Shown here one piece after another: positions 1-11,244 of a stretch of 64,000 bases of DNA. The notes under the pieces are model-generated. The model saw nothing but the letters and a program-made list of their open reading frames with translations. It made no database searches and had not been told where the DNA came from. The DNA comes from Aradus depressus (Eukaryota > Arthropoda > Insecta > Hemiptera > Aradidae): NCBI GenBank assembly GCA_963662175.1, contig OY759215.1, positions 13,319,079-13,383,078 on the forward strand, in the 5' to 3' direction. Numbering within the stretch: the stretch's first letter is position 1; the number at the start of each line of letters is the position of its first letter. A program made the position numbers and the translations under genes.

Positions 1-290
1 GAGGTAGCTTGCTAGCCTACTGAGCTCAACATTTCTTATCTGGCACGTGAAAAAATACGCCGTCCTTCGGGTGGGACGTTAAGCGACGGTGTTCCCGACT
101 CTATGCGATGTCAATTACTCGTCATAGTCCCCTTACCTTAGGTCAATAAACCTGGGTACGCAAAATTTAGAATTCACTGTAGAATCGAGCTCGCGTTCAT
201 CAGAGAGACGAAAGAGTGGTTTGGTAGTAGGCGATCTGACCCGTAGGGAACTTTCCCTATGAGACATGAGTCGCAATAACTAACTAACAA
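1..290 (+). repeat. SINE-A copy, 5' end cut by the window
   Basis: First of about 15 copies of a tRNA-derived SINE. Full copies (see 31392-31740) begin with a tRNA-like head carrying an A box (TAGCTCAGTGG) and a B box (GGTTCGAAACC), continue through a block containing CCGTCCTTCGGATGGGACG, then a block with the self-complementary CCAGAG...CTCTGG, and end in a short tandem tail. Here the sequence enters near the end of the head (CTACTGAGCTCAA), passes CCGTCCTTCGGGTGGGACG, and ends in an (AACT)n tail near 290. Diverged and not coding. Confidence 0.75.
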
Positions 291-925
291 TCGAATTCCT
301 TATACAATAGGATCTATTTATATTTCTTGCTATAAATATTCTATATTTCTATTCCTATAATTAAATCTTCTTTCAGGATATTGCGGTGCAATCAGGGGCC
401 CCAAGAGTAAAATATATAAAAACATAAATAATAAAGCGAAATAGCATTATTCACAATCTCAGAGATTGCAATTTTACCCTAATTTCCAAACTAATCCAAC
501 AGTTCGTCTTTAGTGAATCTATGAGCTCCAATAAGGTAAACACAGGAAGGAGCAGGTAGAAAGGGTGACACACATTACCTCTCGAGTCGTTTTCAGAACG
601 AAACTTGTTAATAATTCATCCGGGACATTTCTTTTCACTTCGTTCTAAATATGCATGAATCCTACTGTTACAAAACAATGGTTCATTAGAAAACTGCATT
701 TTCTAAAGTGAAATGTGCATCTGTAATTATTGACATTTTATGCATTCATTTTGTCTATTTTTAGTGTCATGAAAGTCCTTGAGCACTCAGAAAAAATGTT
801 TATACTGAATTAATTTGTGGTAGGCCATTAGGCTGTTTGTTTAATGATGGTACGTTATTTTGGAATGTGAATGGGTCAAAGAAGGTGAAGTAAGTCATTC
901 ACAGGACTAGAGCAAATACTCGGAA
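291..925. other. AT-rich non-coding stretch
   Basis: No coding frame, RNA gene or recognisable repeat seen. Confidence 0.5.
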
Positions 926-1420
926 TATCTAGGGAGGCATATCAAAACCTGGATAAAAAATGTGGACTAGGGACCTTTTGAAAATGTCATGGAGAAAAAT
1001 AACAACATGTAGACAGGCGAAGATGTTCCTGAGTGAGAATATTAAGGTGTTGAGGGATAGGATCGAACTTAGGCAACTGACAGGAATCTTCACAGGACAC
1101 GGTCCGTTCAATCGACACCTACATAATACAGGAGTCAAGGATAGTCCCACCTGTAACAGATGTAGAGATGAAGAAGAGACGGCAGTTCACTTCCTGGGTA
1201 GATCCTCGGGATATGCTCGCACCAGATTTCACACATTTGCTAAGAAAACTGCGAGACTAGGTCCTTGAAGGACTTGGTATCTTGAAATCCAGGTATGACA
1301 AGAGGACAAGGTAAGAAGGAAGCCCTTCCAAGATTTAGTAAGTAAGTTTCTGTTTGATGGGGAATTAGGAACACTCATACCAACTCGTCCCGTCCCAAAA
1401 ATCGTCGTAATAACTTGACA
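926..1420 (+). pseudogene. Non-LTR retrotransposon ORF2 C-terminal relic
   Basis: An open stretch at 960-1268 encodes a peptide with LTGIFTGHGPFNRHLHNTG followed by CNRC...EEETAVHFL. This is the usual arrangement at the end of non-LTR retrotransposon reverse transcriptases: an RNase H-like tail, then a Cys-Cys-His knuckle. The expected final Cys of the knuckle is replaced (HFLGRSSGY), and the frame stops at 1268, so the copy is dead. The following 150 bp probably continues the frame-shifted end and 3' UTR. The clade (Jockey, I or R1-like) cannot be fixed from so short a piece. Confidence 0.65.
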
Positions 1421-2081
1421 AAGAATTATCAAAAATATTTATCATAGTTTCAAGTATAATTTTAATATAATATATTAGTTTAATTATTTTTATTCTCACT
1501 TGTTTTCTATTATTTGTTTATTCATTTTTATTTGTTTTATACTATTTTTTTTTACTATTATTGTTATTACTAATCACAAGATTTAATAACTGTTTATGTA
1601 TCTAATTTAAAAGATATTTTGATCCCTAAATTTTTATGATTTATCCTAATATCATTTTATACAAATATTTTTATTATTATAAAATTTCGTGCGGATATAT
1701 CCATTATATTTACGATGATTAGGATTGTTGAGTTCAGCACCCTTCCTCTGATCACCCCATCCCAAAATCATCATTGCCTGCCCTATAATGTTTCACGTCG
1801 ATATATTGATACTGATGGGAGGTATTTCGTTAACACAGGAGACATGACGTGAATTTTTCTTTAATTTGTAGACTGCAAACATGAAATTTCGGCGAAATCT
1901 CATCAACACAAAATTTGTCATCATTTATATAACTTGCCTTGTACCACAAGTTGTTCTCTTTATCAGGCTGTTTAGTAGAAAAAATAAAAGAAAAAACCTC
2001 ATTTAGTTAAGTAATAAATAAGAACTAAAATAATTGAGTATAAAAATTCTAAGAAAAATATATAAAAATGAATTTTATTTT
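1421..2081. other. AT-rich non-coding stretch
   Basis: T- and A-rich DNA with no supported gene. The last bases are the target into which the next element inserted. Confidence 0.5.
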
Positions 2082-2095
2082 AGTTATTAATCCCT
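2082..2095. repeat. Left TSD of the Jockey element
   Basis: AGTTATTAATCCCT, repeated exactly at 2803-2816. Confidence 0.9.
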
Positions 2096-2802
2096 AGACA
2101 TGACACAAAAACGGAACTGTTATACTTACTTACTTAGACCATTATGGACATACGGATCACAGATATACGGTTCAGCAAAAACATCCAACATCAAACGAAT
2201 TCAGGCATTTCAGTCAAAAACCCTCAGACTGATAACACAATGCCCCCCATACATAAACAACAGAACACTTCATAACGATCTTATGATACACACAGTACCC
2301 GACACAATACAAACTATTTACATACGTTTTTTTAGAAAACTTTACACACATACAAATCCAGAAATACGTACTTTATCTTCACAACACTTACCACAAAACC
2401 CCCCACGAAGGTTGAAGAGGAGGTGGAACCGCGACTTACTGCCACCTTAATTCCTATTCGTTCTTAATATTTTTATTTTTTTTTATTCTTTTACATTATT
2501 TTCCTTCACTTTTCTCATCTCTCTCACCCATTCCATCAAAGTTGTCTTTCAATTCCTTTTTATTTATTTATTTATTTATTTTTAATTATTATTATTATTA
2601 TTTTTTTACTTTTTTTTTTTTTTCCCTTGTCCTTATAATTAATATAAATTTTCGTCCCGAGGACCTACCACTGGGTGGCCTTCCTCTCACATGCCATTCA
2701 CGCCAACGTCTCCATACCTACCAACATAGATGCTGGTTGTTGCCCCCTAGCAACAGTTGCATCTTTATGAATAAAAGCCAAAAAAAAAAAAAAAAAAAAA
2801 AA
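2096..2802 (+). mobile_element. Jockey-type non-LTR retrotransposon, 5'-truncated
   Basis: The copy encodes only the end of the reverse transcriptase ORF (2100-2450) and its 3' UTR. Visible family motifs are LLRPLWTYGSQIYGSA, IQAFQSKTLRLIT, NNRTLHNDL and PPRRLKRRWNRDLL, the standard C-terminal thumb sequence of Jockey-clade enzymes. The frame ends at a TAA (2448-2450); a 3' UTR of about 330 bp with AATAAA (2770-2775) runs into a poly-A tail (2780-2802). The flanks carry an exact 14-bp TSD, AGTTATTAATCCCT (2082-2095 and 2803-2816). This proves target-primed insertion and defines both ends. A second copy lies on the minus strand at 21571-22165. Confidence 0.9.
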
Positions 2803-2816
2803 AGTTATTAATCCCT
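2803..2816. repeat. Right TSD of the Jockey element
   Basis: Exact copy of 2082-2095, directly after the poly-A tail. Confidence 0.9.
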
Positions 2817-4370
2817 TAGTATTTTTTTGAGCTGAGTTTACGAAGCTCTTTCCTAGGCGACTCATGTATTTCGTTGTACTCGTACTCCTCCTAAACCCCT
2901 TTACCGATCACATTGAAATTTGCCACGATGGTATTGGACACGGTGACGATGGTTTACTACTAAAAAAATCTGAAATCGAACATACCATGGAGGAATAATC
3001 ACCGAAAAACGAAATCCCCATTGAAATCAATTCAGAGACAATATTCTCGCGCAAAATAGAATTTTTCTTTTCAAATGTAAAAATCCGGACAAAGCTCTTT
3101 TCGATTTACCATCGGACACCACTTTTTTCGAGCCGTTTTTTTCAGTGTTCTAACGTAAAAACTTCGACTTTTTTTCGATAAAAATATTCACAGTTGTTTT
3201 CTACAAAAAGGCTAGAAAAAATACATTGAATTCAATTGAAATCTATTTAAAGTATTAATATATTCATAAAGAACATACAAGGTGAGGAGTTACTGATAAT
3301 TATTAAAACATTAACTGAGTTTTTGTATACAGATATGCCTGACTCAGCTCAGTTTTTGCAAACAGCAGAATGTATTGCACATCTAGTTTTACCTTCTTAT
3401 TAAATGATGGGTACCTACTTTGTAAGCAGTCTGATGATGAGGGCGATCTCCAAAGCCGGCCACCACAAATAGTAAGGTAGACAAATAGAGATCTGACTTC
3501 ACTTTTCCTTTATACCATGTTTAGCTTGGAGAAATGAAATGAGAGGGATCTTGAATCCTCCCCAGGGCGCCTTCCGAACTACACCTGGCTAACCTTCCTT
3601 CCTGCTCTGCTGGTTTGCAGGAGTCAGTAGTGAAGGAACAGGCTACTCCTAGAGGCCCATTAGACTGATGGCCGGCCCACCCACTGACCCTTTATGAAAC
3701 TTTCAACATTATTACAGAAGAAACTCCCATTTCAGGAACATATCTCCCAGAGAATCAGTTGACAATCCCATTGTATCCGACCTATTGTCCTCCCACTCAC
3801 TCACTTTATACCTCTGTATAGTATGTTATACAATACCCATCGCTAATTAATAACAATAATCAGCTGGAGTAAGAAGAAGGAGAAAAAAAATTTCGTAATG
3901 GATTAATTTAATTAGCTCATTTTTCAATGCTCCAACTGACTGGAAATTATGGTTAAAACAGTTTTGAAAGAAAAAGACTATAAATAACGAAATTGGATCA
4001 AATAAAAATAATATCCATGATACGAAATCCACATTGCGATGCAATATACTGAGGTATTATTCAAGATTTTTATATACCTTATACCCCCCTACGTTTGGTG
4101 ATGTTAAATCGCAAAATTTATGTAATACATGGGAGTACTAGAGAAAAATAATAAAAAGAAGGCTAAAAATAAGTACATATGTCCCATTCTGATGACAATG
4201 CATCTATCAAAATTTCCGCCAGATAATGACTTTTTTCAGAGGTATGCATTCTGAATCAAAAACGGTTGGTTCTATGGAATAATTTTCGATTACAAAAAAA
4301 CAGTTTTTTATCAAATTTAAATTTTGACCAACGTGCACCCAGTTATATCGTATCAAAAAAATTGCTTTGG
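2817..4370. other. Non-coding stretch with one ribozyme-like motif
   Basis: No gene supported. The small open frame on the minus strand at 3847-4044 has AT-rich, low-complexity content. The only structured item seen is the hammerhead-like core at 3431-3455. Confidence 0.5.
3431..3455 (+). ncRNA. Hammerhead-like core, Penelope relic
   Basis: CTGATGA is followed by a short hairpin with a GCGA tetraloop (GAG/CTC stem) and then CAAAG, where an active hammerhead would have GAAA. It closely resembles the motif at 16250-16276. Probably a decayed terminal repeat of a Penelope-like element; the changed core makes activity unlikely. Confidence 0.4.
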
Positions 4371-4582
4371 GACCATGGTGGCCGTGCGGGCTAGAGCATA
4401 GGGCCTTGGTCGCACCATGGTTGCGGGTTCGAATTCCGTTCTGAAGAAAGTTTTATTTCGTAGATGTAGGATATTACACTGTCCCGGGGCCAAAGATGTT
4501 ATGTAAATAACCAAATTACACCGTTATAGAGACATGGCTAATATGCATCGTTGACAAAATTGTGTTAAAACTAAAAAAAAAA
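4371..4582 (+). repeat. SINE-B copy
   Basis: tRNA-derived SINE of about 210 bp. The head GTGGCCGTGCGGGCTAGAGC holds the A box; the B box is GGTTCGAATTCC. After the tRNA part comes a body whose ends can pair (GAGTTTTATTTCG... with AACTCCC in other copies), then GACATGGCTAATATGCATCG and an A-rich tail. Other copies: 24821-25030 and 28002-28204 on the plus strand, 38276-38412 and 38890-39043 on the minus strand. Confidence 0.85.
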
Positions 4583-4798
4583 TTGTTCTCGAATTTATTT
4601 AAAGCCCACAACTTTAAAAAAATTTACAACCAGCAGCTGGCCTGATAATTCAAGAACAAAAAAAAAAAAAAAAAAAATCAAACCCAGCAGTGAACCAACC
4701 TTTTTTCATAACAGGGGATCTCGATGCCAAACTCTCTTTAACCTTCTTTGGGGATTATGGGGTAGGTTTAGACTTGAAGGTCCAGAGGGTTAATTATT
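4583..4798. other. A-rich non-coding stretch
   Basis: Contains a run of A at about 4660-4677 that could be the tail of another unrecognised retro-insertion. No gene. Confidence 0.4.
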
Positions 4799-5077
4799 GT
4801 GACTCATGCCCGGGCTTTAACTTTATTCGCTCTGGCGGACATGAGCCTGACTCTACTATGGGAGTCCTAAATGTTGTATTCACCAAGGATAGGGGTCTTT
4901 AACGAGCACCTGACATAGTGCAAGCTCGGGTCCAGCGTTTAACGCCCCACCCGAAGGACGGCGTACTCGAAGTTTTTTCACAACCCAGATAAAAAACCTA
5001 AGGGTCTTGGCCGGGTTTCGAATCCGCGATCTTGAGCTCAGTAGGCAAGAACGCTATATCTGAGCTACCGGCGCTCT
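4799..5077 (-). repeat. SINE-A copy, nearly complete, minus strand
   Basis: Read on the minus strand it starts with the tRNA-like head (GCCGGTAGCTCAG near 5075), has the B box region near 5015-5025, the CCGTCCTTCGGGTGGGGCG block near 4955 and the CCCGGGCATGAGTCA 3' block near 4800-4815. The CCAGAG...CTCTGG block is partly deleted. The 70-codon open frame on the plus strand here is a by-product. Confidence 0.85.
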
Positions 5078-6488
5078 GAGAAGCCCAGAGAGGCCTGAAA
5101 CCATCCGCTACAAGAATTTTGATTTTTCCAGCTCTATATTTAGTGTTCTCATATTTAAAATTAAGTTTAACGACTTTTTCTTTTCCTGCACCGGATCATA
5201 TATAAATTTAATAATCTTGTGACCAAATTAACTACATCATATTATACATAATAAAAACAGAATTGGGAGTTAAGCCTATAAAAAAAGATAAATATTGACA
5301 CAAATAGATGATAAAACGTAGGAGGATGAGACAGTTAAAGTTTGGACGAGTTCCAGAAGTCCACTTGTTTGTTATCTGGTTGGAGGAGACCCTCTCTCGA
5401 CATACTTGCAGACATACATGGATTATGTATGTCTATTTTATGTATTAGACAATAAACAGATGACATATGAACATGGAGCCACTTGCCCATTAAAGTAGCC
5501 ATATTCCAAATTGCATTACCTCACTATCTTCACAATAAAACGATTTGCCCAACTGTTATGGAAATCCTGTTAACTCTTCAAGTCCCCTTCAAATTGATCG
5601 TTGTAGCCATGTTTTTATTATCTGCACTGCCCTAATTCCTGTTCATTTTAATCCACATCACATATATATGTATATATATATATTAATCGCCACAAATAGC
5701 CGCCGCTGTTGTCGCGTAAATCTAGCAAACATCTAAAAAAATGAGCTCCTAAACGACAATTTAGGAAAGTTTTGGAATGTATCTCACAAACTGAGTAAAC
5801 TACAAAACATCGTATTACGGATAAAATTAACGTACCTTTCAGTTTTTTCTACAAATTTTATTTGAAACGATTTATAATATATTACTTAAGTCTCGAAATA
5901 AAGTGGTCTCAATTTTCGTTTGATTTCGGCCAGAACTAAGTAAGCAAGTACATGTGACTTTTTCATTCCACATTTCTAGTTCATAGTTACAATGAGCTAG
6001 AGCACTCACAAACTTACACACAAAAAGACAGACATAATCACGAAAATGGTCAAACATATTTAGGGAAACTTGAAACCTGAAAATCCGATGAAAACTCGGT
6101 CTCGAATTTTGATTACAATACTTGTGTGAAAAAGTAAAAAAAAAATTAATTGAAAAATAAGTTTTGAATATTTTTTAATACATAACAAACTTAAACCATT
6201 GGTAGTACAGTAGAACAAAACATCGGCTATCGATACTCATTCCTCTTGCACATTGACAAATCGATTGAAAATTTACCTTTAACCTAAGATTATTAGAACT
6301 GAACTTTAGTTATGGTTAAGATGATGTGGAGAAGTATAAAGATGCCATCAAACAACACTTAGGCGCCCCCTATTAAGTCTCGCCCATACAGGAAGACTTA
6401 AATAACAGACCCAATCCTTGGTCGTGAACTATATGAGATGTGCTTCAGAGACAGCCTCGTTAGGAAGACACATCTCCTGGGAGCTGGA
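5078..6488. other. Non-coding stretch
   Basis: No supported gene. A family D fragment lies at about 5885-5990 (next entry); the rest is unassigned AT-rich DNA with short TA repeats near 5665-5682. Confidence 0.5.
5885..5990 (-). repeat. Family D fragment
   Basis: Dispersed block of about 100 bp also seen at 36806-36905, 40412-40515 and, shorter, at 8636-8705. Shared words on one strand include GGCCGAAAT/GGCCGAATT, CGAAAATTGAG and a GGTCACATG-like word. Class unknown. Confidence 0.5.
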
Positions 6489-6580
6489 TCAGGTCGGCCT
6501 CCTTTTAGCGCGATAAAGTGATTCCACTTTCATTAGGGGATGAGGGGCCGGGGTTCGAGTCCCCAGGGCCTCGGGGGTTT
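6489..6580 (+). repeat. tRNA-like sequence, probably a third SINE type
   Basis: Contains an A-box-like TTTTAGCGCGATAAAGTG and a perfect B-box arm, GGGGTTCGAGTCCCC. No mature tRNA can be folded: the acceptor ends do not pair convincingly. Probably a SINE head or tRNA pseudogene. Confidence 0.45.
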
Positions 6581-7089
6581 AGGGGGATCTTGAGCATTCT
6601 GAACCACCGCACAGGCTCATTATCAGAGGAGGAAGGAGGGTCAAGAAGAGTACTTTGGATTAATCGATGAAACTGTATGGCGTTGGGGATAATCGACCTT
6701 TTGAGCAATAAGCAGGCTTGCGGAAAGTAAATCCCTTCTTCAAATCTATATAATAAAAATATTTAAAATTAGATTAAAAATGTTTATGTTAGAGGAAACC
6801 CTCTATTCAGAAAAGAAATGTTTTTCTCCTTGTTTAAAAAGGAAAAAAAAATCATATATAAAAGTCGTGTTACGCATATAAAAGCTTTATTTTTTATTAT
6901 CTTGGCAGAGGTTCTCAATTAACAAACTATAATCATTATTACTTATGTGAAAATTTTTGTATACTGCTGATTTTACTGAGTATATATGTAAAAAATACAT
7001 ATACTGATCTTGTGTTCACATTTTCTTAATTCGTTCTCACAGTTAAAAATAATCGATTAATTGTGAGACAAAAAAAATGTTAGACGAGG
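6581..7089. other. AT-rich non-coding stretch
   Basis: Nothing recognised. Confidence 0.45.
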
Positions 7090-7200
7090 TTAATAAAGTG
7101 TTGGTCTTATGTCCACCAGAGCGACAAAAGAGCGCTCTGGTAGTAGACGATATGACCTCATAGTTGTCCGAGCATGAGTCATAGTAACTAACTGTATTTT
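7090..7200 (+). repeat. SINE-A 3' fragment
   Basis: Carries ATGTCCACCAGAGCGACAAA, the following GAGCGCTCTGGTAGTAG and the terminal GAGCATGAGTCATAGTAACT of SINE-A, ending in an AACT-type tail. Head absent. Confidence 0.75.
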
Positions 7201-8089
7201 GACGTGTACTATGTTTATCATTAGGTCAATGTAAATTGCACTGGTGCTTATGAATGGTAGGCATTGTGAAATGAGTCTGAAAAACCTGATTTTTTAAAAA
7301 TATTAGTGTTTTTAATTGCCTACATTGTTCTGATTGTGTATAAGAAAAATGTTGCTTAAAAGAAATCGAAAAAAATTAATCTACAAACCCGATTTCTTTA
7401 GTGGCCTCAAGATACTGTCTTTTGTCACTTTAGGTGAGACATCCTGAATTTAACGGAAGAAACCTGTAATAAAGACAAATTTTCTTTAAAATTTCTTCAA
7501 GAGAAAGGACTAACAAGATTCCATTGTTAGTCAGTTAAGAGGAGTACTACTGGTGAAGAAGTGAAGGAAGTCGGTAAAGTCGTTGGTTGTTGGTCGAAAC
7601 AATGGTTATTTAATTAGTAACCTGTTAAAAGAGGAGGGAGCAGGGGCCTCAATGTGTCTCGTTAGGGGCGGCTTGGAGGCGGCAAAGGCCCCACGGCAAA
7701 GTGCAATTATGGTAAAGAGGAAGGTAACGAGGATCATCAGCAAAATGCTACCAAATCTCACGTCACTCTGTCCACAATGGACACCAAATTGTCTTCCAAC
7801 TTCTCCAACTTGAGAACAGTTGTATGCAAGAAAAACTTCTCTCATCTTTGGCAGATAAGTGCTTCACTAATCCTCTATTAATGATCGCCCATTGAAGTGC
7901 ACTGTCAAATCGAGTTCTAATAACATCCTTCGCTTTTTACATACACTCTCCTATTTTCATTGAGGCTGTAGCTGCAAAAAAGTCCCGTGGCTCCAAAGGC
8001 CTTTTTTGCGGAGAACGTTTAAATAGCTTCTCTAGAATGTCTACAAAATTTTAGCTTTACTACTCGTCTACTATTAGAAAGCCCTTTCG
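7201..8089. other. Unassigned stretch with two opposed small open frames
   Basis: Open frames at 7583-7813 (plus) and 7606-7845 (minus) overlap almost fully. Neither has a recognisable domain. The minus one has a hydrophobic run but no start context or splice evidence. The local G+C content is somewhat higher than in the flanks. I do not call a gene. Confidence 0.4.
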
Positions 8090-8350
8090 TTGCACTATGA
8101 GCCTAACTGGAGATTTAGGACTCCCATACTACTCGGCGAGTACGGGACTTCAGACAGACTCGAGACCATTGCTTAAGGTCCTATCCGAAGGGCGGCATAC
8201 TCAAGATTTTTTTATCCCATTCTTAGTTTCGTTTGGTTTTTTCATATTCAAGCCCGGATCTTAACTATGAGGTCCTATCGCCTACTACCAGAGCGCTTTT
8301 TCGTCGCATGATTCCGACTCTATAGTGGAAATCCTATATTTTGCCTAAAC
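8090..8350 (-). repeat. Degenerate, partly rearranged SINE-A copy
   Basis: Two SINE-A segments: one with CCTATCCGAAGGGCGGC near 8180-8197, and one with CTACTACCAGAGCGCT near 8282-8297. Their order relative to intact copies is disturbed, pointing to two fragments or an internal rearrangement. Confidence 0.6.
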
Positions 8351-8779
8351 GAGTAATCATTGATGTTGATAAGTTAGTTATTGGAGAGCATTTCAATAGT
8401 TTCGAATTTCATAAGGAACATTTTTCTAAGACCCAATTTTTCGATGGACCTACCGTTTTTGCGTAAATTAAGAAAACATCTTAAAAAATTAATTTTGAGA
8501 TGTCGGTTTAAGGACGGTATTCAGTATCTAACTCGCAAACATGGTGGCCTTCGAAAACTTATATTTCATACAAAATGTATCTTTCAGTTTTCTCTAAAAC
8601 TTTTATTTGAAGAGATTTCTGATTAGGTCATAATATAAGCTGTATCTTTTACTTAGGCCCCAAGACTCAATTATCGTCTCATTTCGGCCTGCTCAATGTG
8701 AAATTCCATTTGAACTTGATCTCGGATTTTTGAACGACTACAGTAGGTACTTTTTTTTTTACTAAAGGCATAAGAAAGT
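8351..8779. other. Unassigned stretch with a family D scrap
   Basis: A family D-like piece lies at about 8636-8705. The 81-codon open frame at 8381-8626 has no recognisable domain and I treat it as chance. Confidence 0.4.
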
Positions 8780-9165
8780 GAATCATCGGCAAGGTACTTC
8801 TCCAGCAAGAATAAATCAATTAATTTTTTTTTACGCTTTCCATCCTAAATCAATCGAGCGTTTGCCCTAAAAATCAATAGTTGAAATAAGTCTTTATATA
8901 AATAAAGATTTCTGAATTCTCATACTAAATTTTATGTTGATAATTTCCCTGAAGTCCCTCCTCTGATCCCCCTTTTCCCCTCGGCCGATTGAGCTGAAAA
9001 TTAATAGGTGACGTCCCCCTATAAATAAATTCATTTTATCGGGAGGTATCGTGCTCGTAAACAGACAGACTAACAGAGAGAAATCAGGAGGTCGGAAAAC
9101 ATGAAATTCCGTTTAAAAATTGTCATTGAATTTCTGAGCACGTAACTTCTTCTATACTAGAAGTA
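8780..9165 (+). repeat. Family C copy, old
   Basis: Shows the family C head (AATCATCGGCAAGGTACTTC), one tandem module containing GGCCGATTGAGCTGAAAATT, and the tail module (GGTCGGAAAACATGAAATTC, then GAATTTCTGA, then CACGTAACTTCTTCTATACT). The family structure is described at 39435-39950. Confidence 0.75.
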
Positions 9166-9589
9166 AATTTTGAGTGTTTAAATTCTTTATAAATTAGTAT
9201 CTTCTGTTATTTTCAAAACAAATGTTGTAAACTTCTGACAGAATTTGTCCTCTTGACTAAGAGCAAAATATACACTGTATAAGAAATGTGCCGAGTGTAA
9301 GTGTTTTGGGAGTGTACAAGGGGGCCAGATGGCGGGGCCGCACTTGAGAAGTGGTTCCTCTCTCCAGGCCATGTTCCAAAGTTGCCTAACACATACTATT
9401 TAGGCCACAGATTAGTTTCAGCTAATTCTTACTATTTTTAGTCGCCTCATGACTAACGTTGTATCGTCCACCAGCGCCTCGTCGGGAACCTCTGTTTAGA
9501 ACACATTTGTTACCTAGTAGAAAGTGACACTCTAATTGGCCTATCTAGTCTGTCTATTATACCACTTCCAGCCATACTACATTAGTGTC
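9166..9589. other. Unassigned stretch
   Basis: A small minus-strand open frame (9187-9372) has no recognisable domain. Nothing else seen. Confidence 0.4.
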
Positions 9590-9665
9590 TCTTCTTCTCC
9601 AGCCTTTCTACTTCTCCAGCTATACGACGTATGGGGGAAGTTATGTAATCGGTAAGAAATTTGAT
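9590..9665 (-). repeat. Family C terminal fragment
   Basis: Contains the terminal hairpin word CTCCAGCTATACGACGTATG followed by GGGGAAGTTATGTAATCGGT, the hallmark end of family C in reverse orientation. Confidence 0.75.
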
Positions 9666-10277
9666 GTTTTTTTTTTTTTCACCGGAACGTTTTGTAGCGT
9701 TTGCTAGACTTACGCTTAAAATGGTTAGTTCTATCGAAAAAATGGTTCACACTACAAATGATCCTTATTAAATTTCAAAACGAAATTCATCCTCTGATTT
9801 GAGATAAGACTAATATGAACAAAGTTATAGCGCCCCAAAAAATGTACAACAAATTCGCTTTGTAAATATTATTCTGCCATCCCATCCCGACAACCCTCCC
9901 CGAAGGCTGAGGCGGTTCTGGCCGAAACACCTGTTAGCTATTATTTAAGTAGCTCCCACGTAGGGAATGCCGCCACTGTCTTACTCATTGTGTATACATA
10001 TATATTACTATTATTTTGTACATATTCATCATGAAATTACAGAGACATTTTTATTTATTTTTTTCTTATATTAACTTTTCAAAGCTTATTAACATTTTCT
10101 TATATTAATTTCTAGTATTTATTATTTTACTTTGTCCAGTTATCCATAATTTTCAACAAATTTACTTATGGTTTGTAACGATTGTAAATGTGCATAATAA
10201 GAAAAAAATATATATTTCAGAGTAATGTTCAAATTTTAACGCATAGCAAAATATGTTTTTATTGTTGATAGTAAGCA
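9666..10277. other. Unassigned AT-rich stretch
   Basis: Nothing recognised. Confidence 0.45.
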
Positions 10278-10475
10278 TGCCGTCCTTCGGATGGGACGTT
10301 AAGCGATGGTCCCGAGCCTGTACCATGTCAGGTACTCGTTAAAGACCCCTGCCCTAGGTGAAAAAAAATTTAGGGTAAGCAAAATTTAGGACTCCCGCAG
10401 TAGAGTCGGGCTCATGTGGCGATATGACCTCGTAGTTAAAGAACGGGTATGAGTCATAATAACTACTAACTATTA
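10278..10475 (+). repeat. SINE-A copy lacking its head
   Basis: Starts at CCGTCCTTCGGATGGGACG, keeps GTACTCGTTAAAGACCCCTG and AGGACTCCCGCAGTAGAGTC, has an internal deletion across the CCAGAG hairpin, and ends CATGAGTCATAATAACTACT. Confidence 0.8.
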
Positions 10476-10519
10476 TTGATAGTTTTTTATTGAAAAGGAT
10501 AAACAATAAATATATATAT

Positions 10520-11047
10520 ATGTCCAAAACAGGACTTTTCTATACCAACCACTTTCGTGCAGATCACTTTCCCTCCACCTCCCCCTTATTTATATACCAA
10601 GTATGAAATAATTTTAAGAAGGGGGAGGGAGGGAGGGGAGAGAGAGAGAGAGCGAGGGAGGGAGAGGGAGAGAGAGTGAGGGAGAGAGAGAGAGTGAGAG
10701 AGAGAATGAGTGAGGGAGAGAGAGAGTGAGAGGGAGGGAGGGAGAGAGAGGGAGGGAGAGAGAGAGTGAGAGAGAGAGAGGGAGGGAGAGAGGGAGGGAG
10801 GGAGAGAGAGAGAGGGGGGGAGCGAGAGAGAAAGGGAGTGAGAGGGAGCGAGAGAGAGAGGGTGTGAGTGAGAGGGAGGGAGAGAGTGAGAGAGAGAGTG
10901 AGGGAGAGATAGAGAGAGAGAGAGGGTGAGGGTGGGAGAGAGAGGGAGGGAGAGAGAGAGAGGGTGAGGGAGAGAGATAGAGAGAGAGACAGAGTGAGAG
11001 TGATCTGTAAACGTAGTTGGTATAAGAAAGTCATGTAATGGCCACAT
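10520..11047. mobile_element. Terminal-inverted-repeat element filled by a GA tract
   Basis: Left end CAGGACTTTTCTATACCAA (10530-10548) is the inverted complement of right end TTGGTATAAGAAAGTC...ATGGCCACAT (11017-11047). The same ends occur at 37275-37307 (with a GA remnant inside) and as a tight hairpin without GA at 40578-40630. So this is a small dispersed element, probably a MITE, whose centre expanded into a microsatellite. No transposase is present. Confidence 0.65.
10619..11002 (+). repeat. GA/GGGA microsatellite, about 380 bp
   Basis: One strand is almost purely purine (GAGA, GGGA, with GAGTGAG interruptions). Both strands stay open in several frames because of composition. Long mirror-like purine tracts can form triplex DNA, and GAGA motifs bind GAGA-type factors in insects; neither is shown here. 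Confidence 0.95.
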
Positions 11048-11244
11048 CACAATTTTTTTTAAGTGTTTCGCTTCCTCAGGGAACAGTTTATGGTTACTGT
11101 AAATTAAGAAAGTTTTTAGTTGAATATGTCTGTTTTATAGTCCTTTATGTCTGATTTTCTTGGAGTTCAGAATGCTTTGGGTTCCGGGCTCAACCCTCCT
11201 TCTAGAATTCCTGGTTCGAATCTTGACAATTACTATATGAGAAA
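11048..11244. other. Unassigned stretch with a B-box-like word
   Basis: CTGGTTCGAATCTTGAC near 11211-11227 resembles a SINE B box. No complete tRNA-like head can be built. Confidence 0.35.

Noticed and set aside
10564..11050. Long open frames on both strands (up to 156 codons) encoding Ser/Leu or Arg/Glu/Gly repeats
   Set aside because: They lie wholly in the GA microsatellite; open in many frames because of composition.
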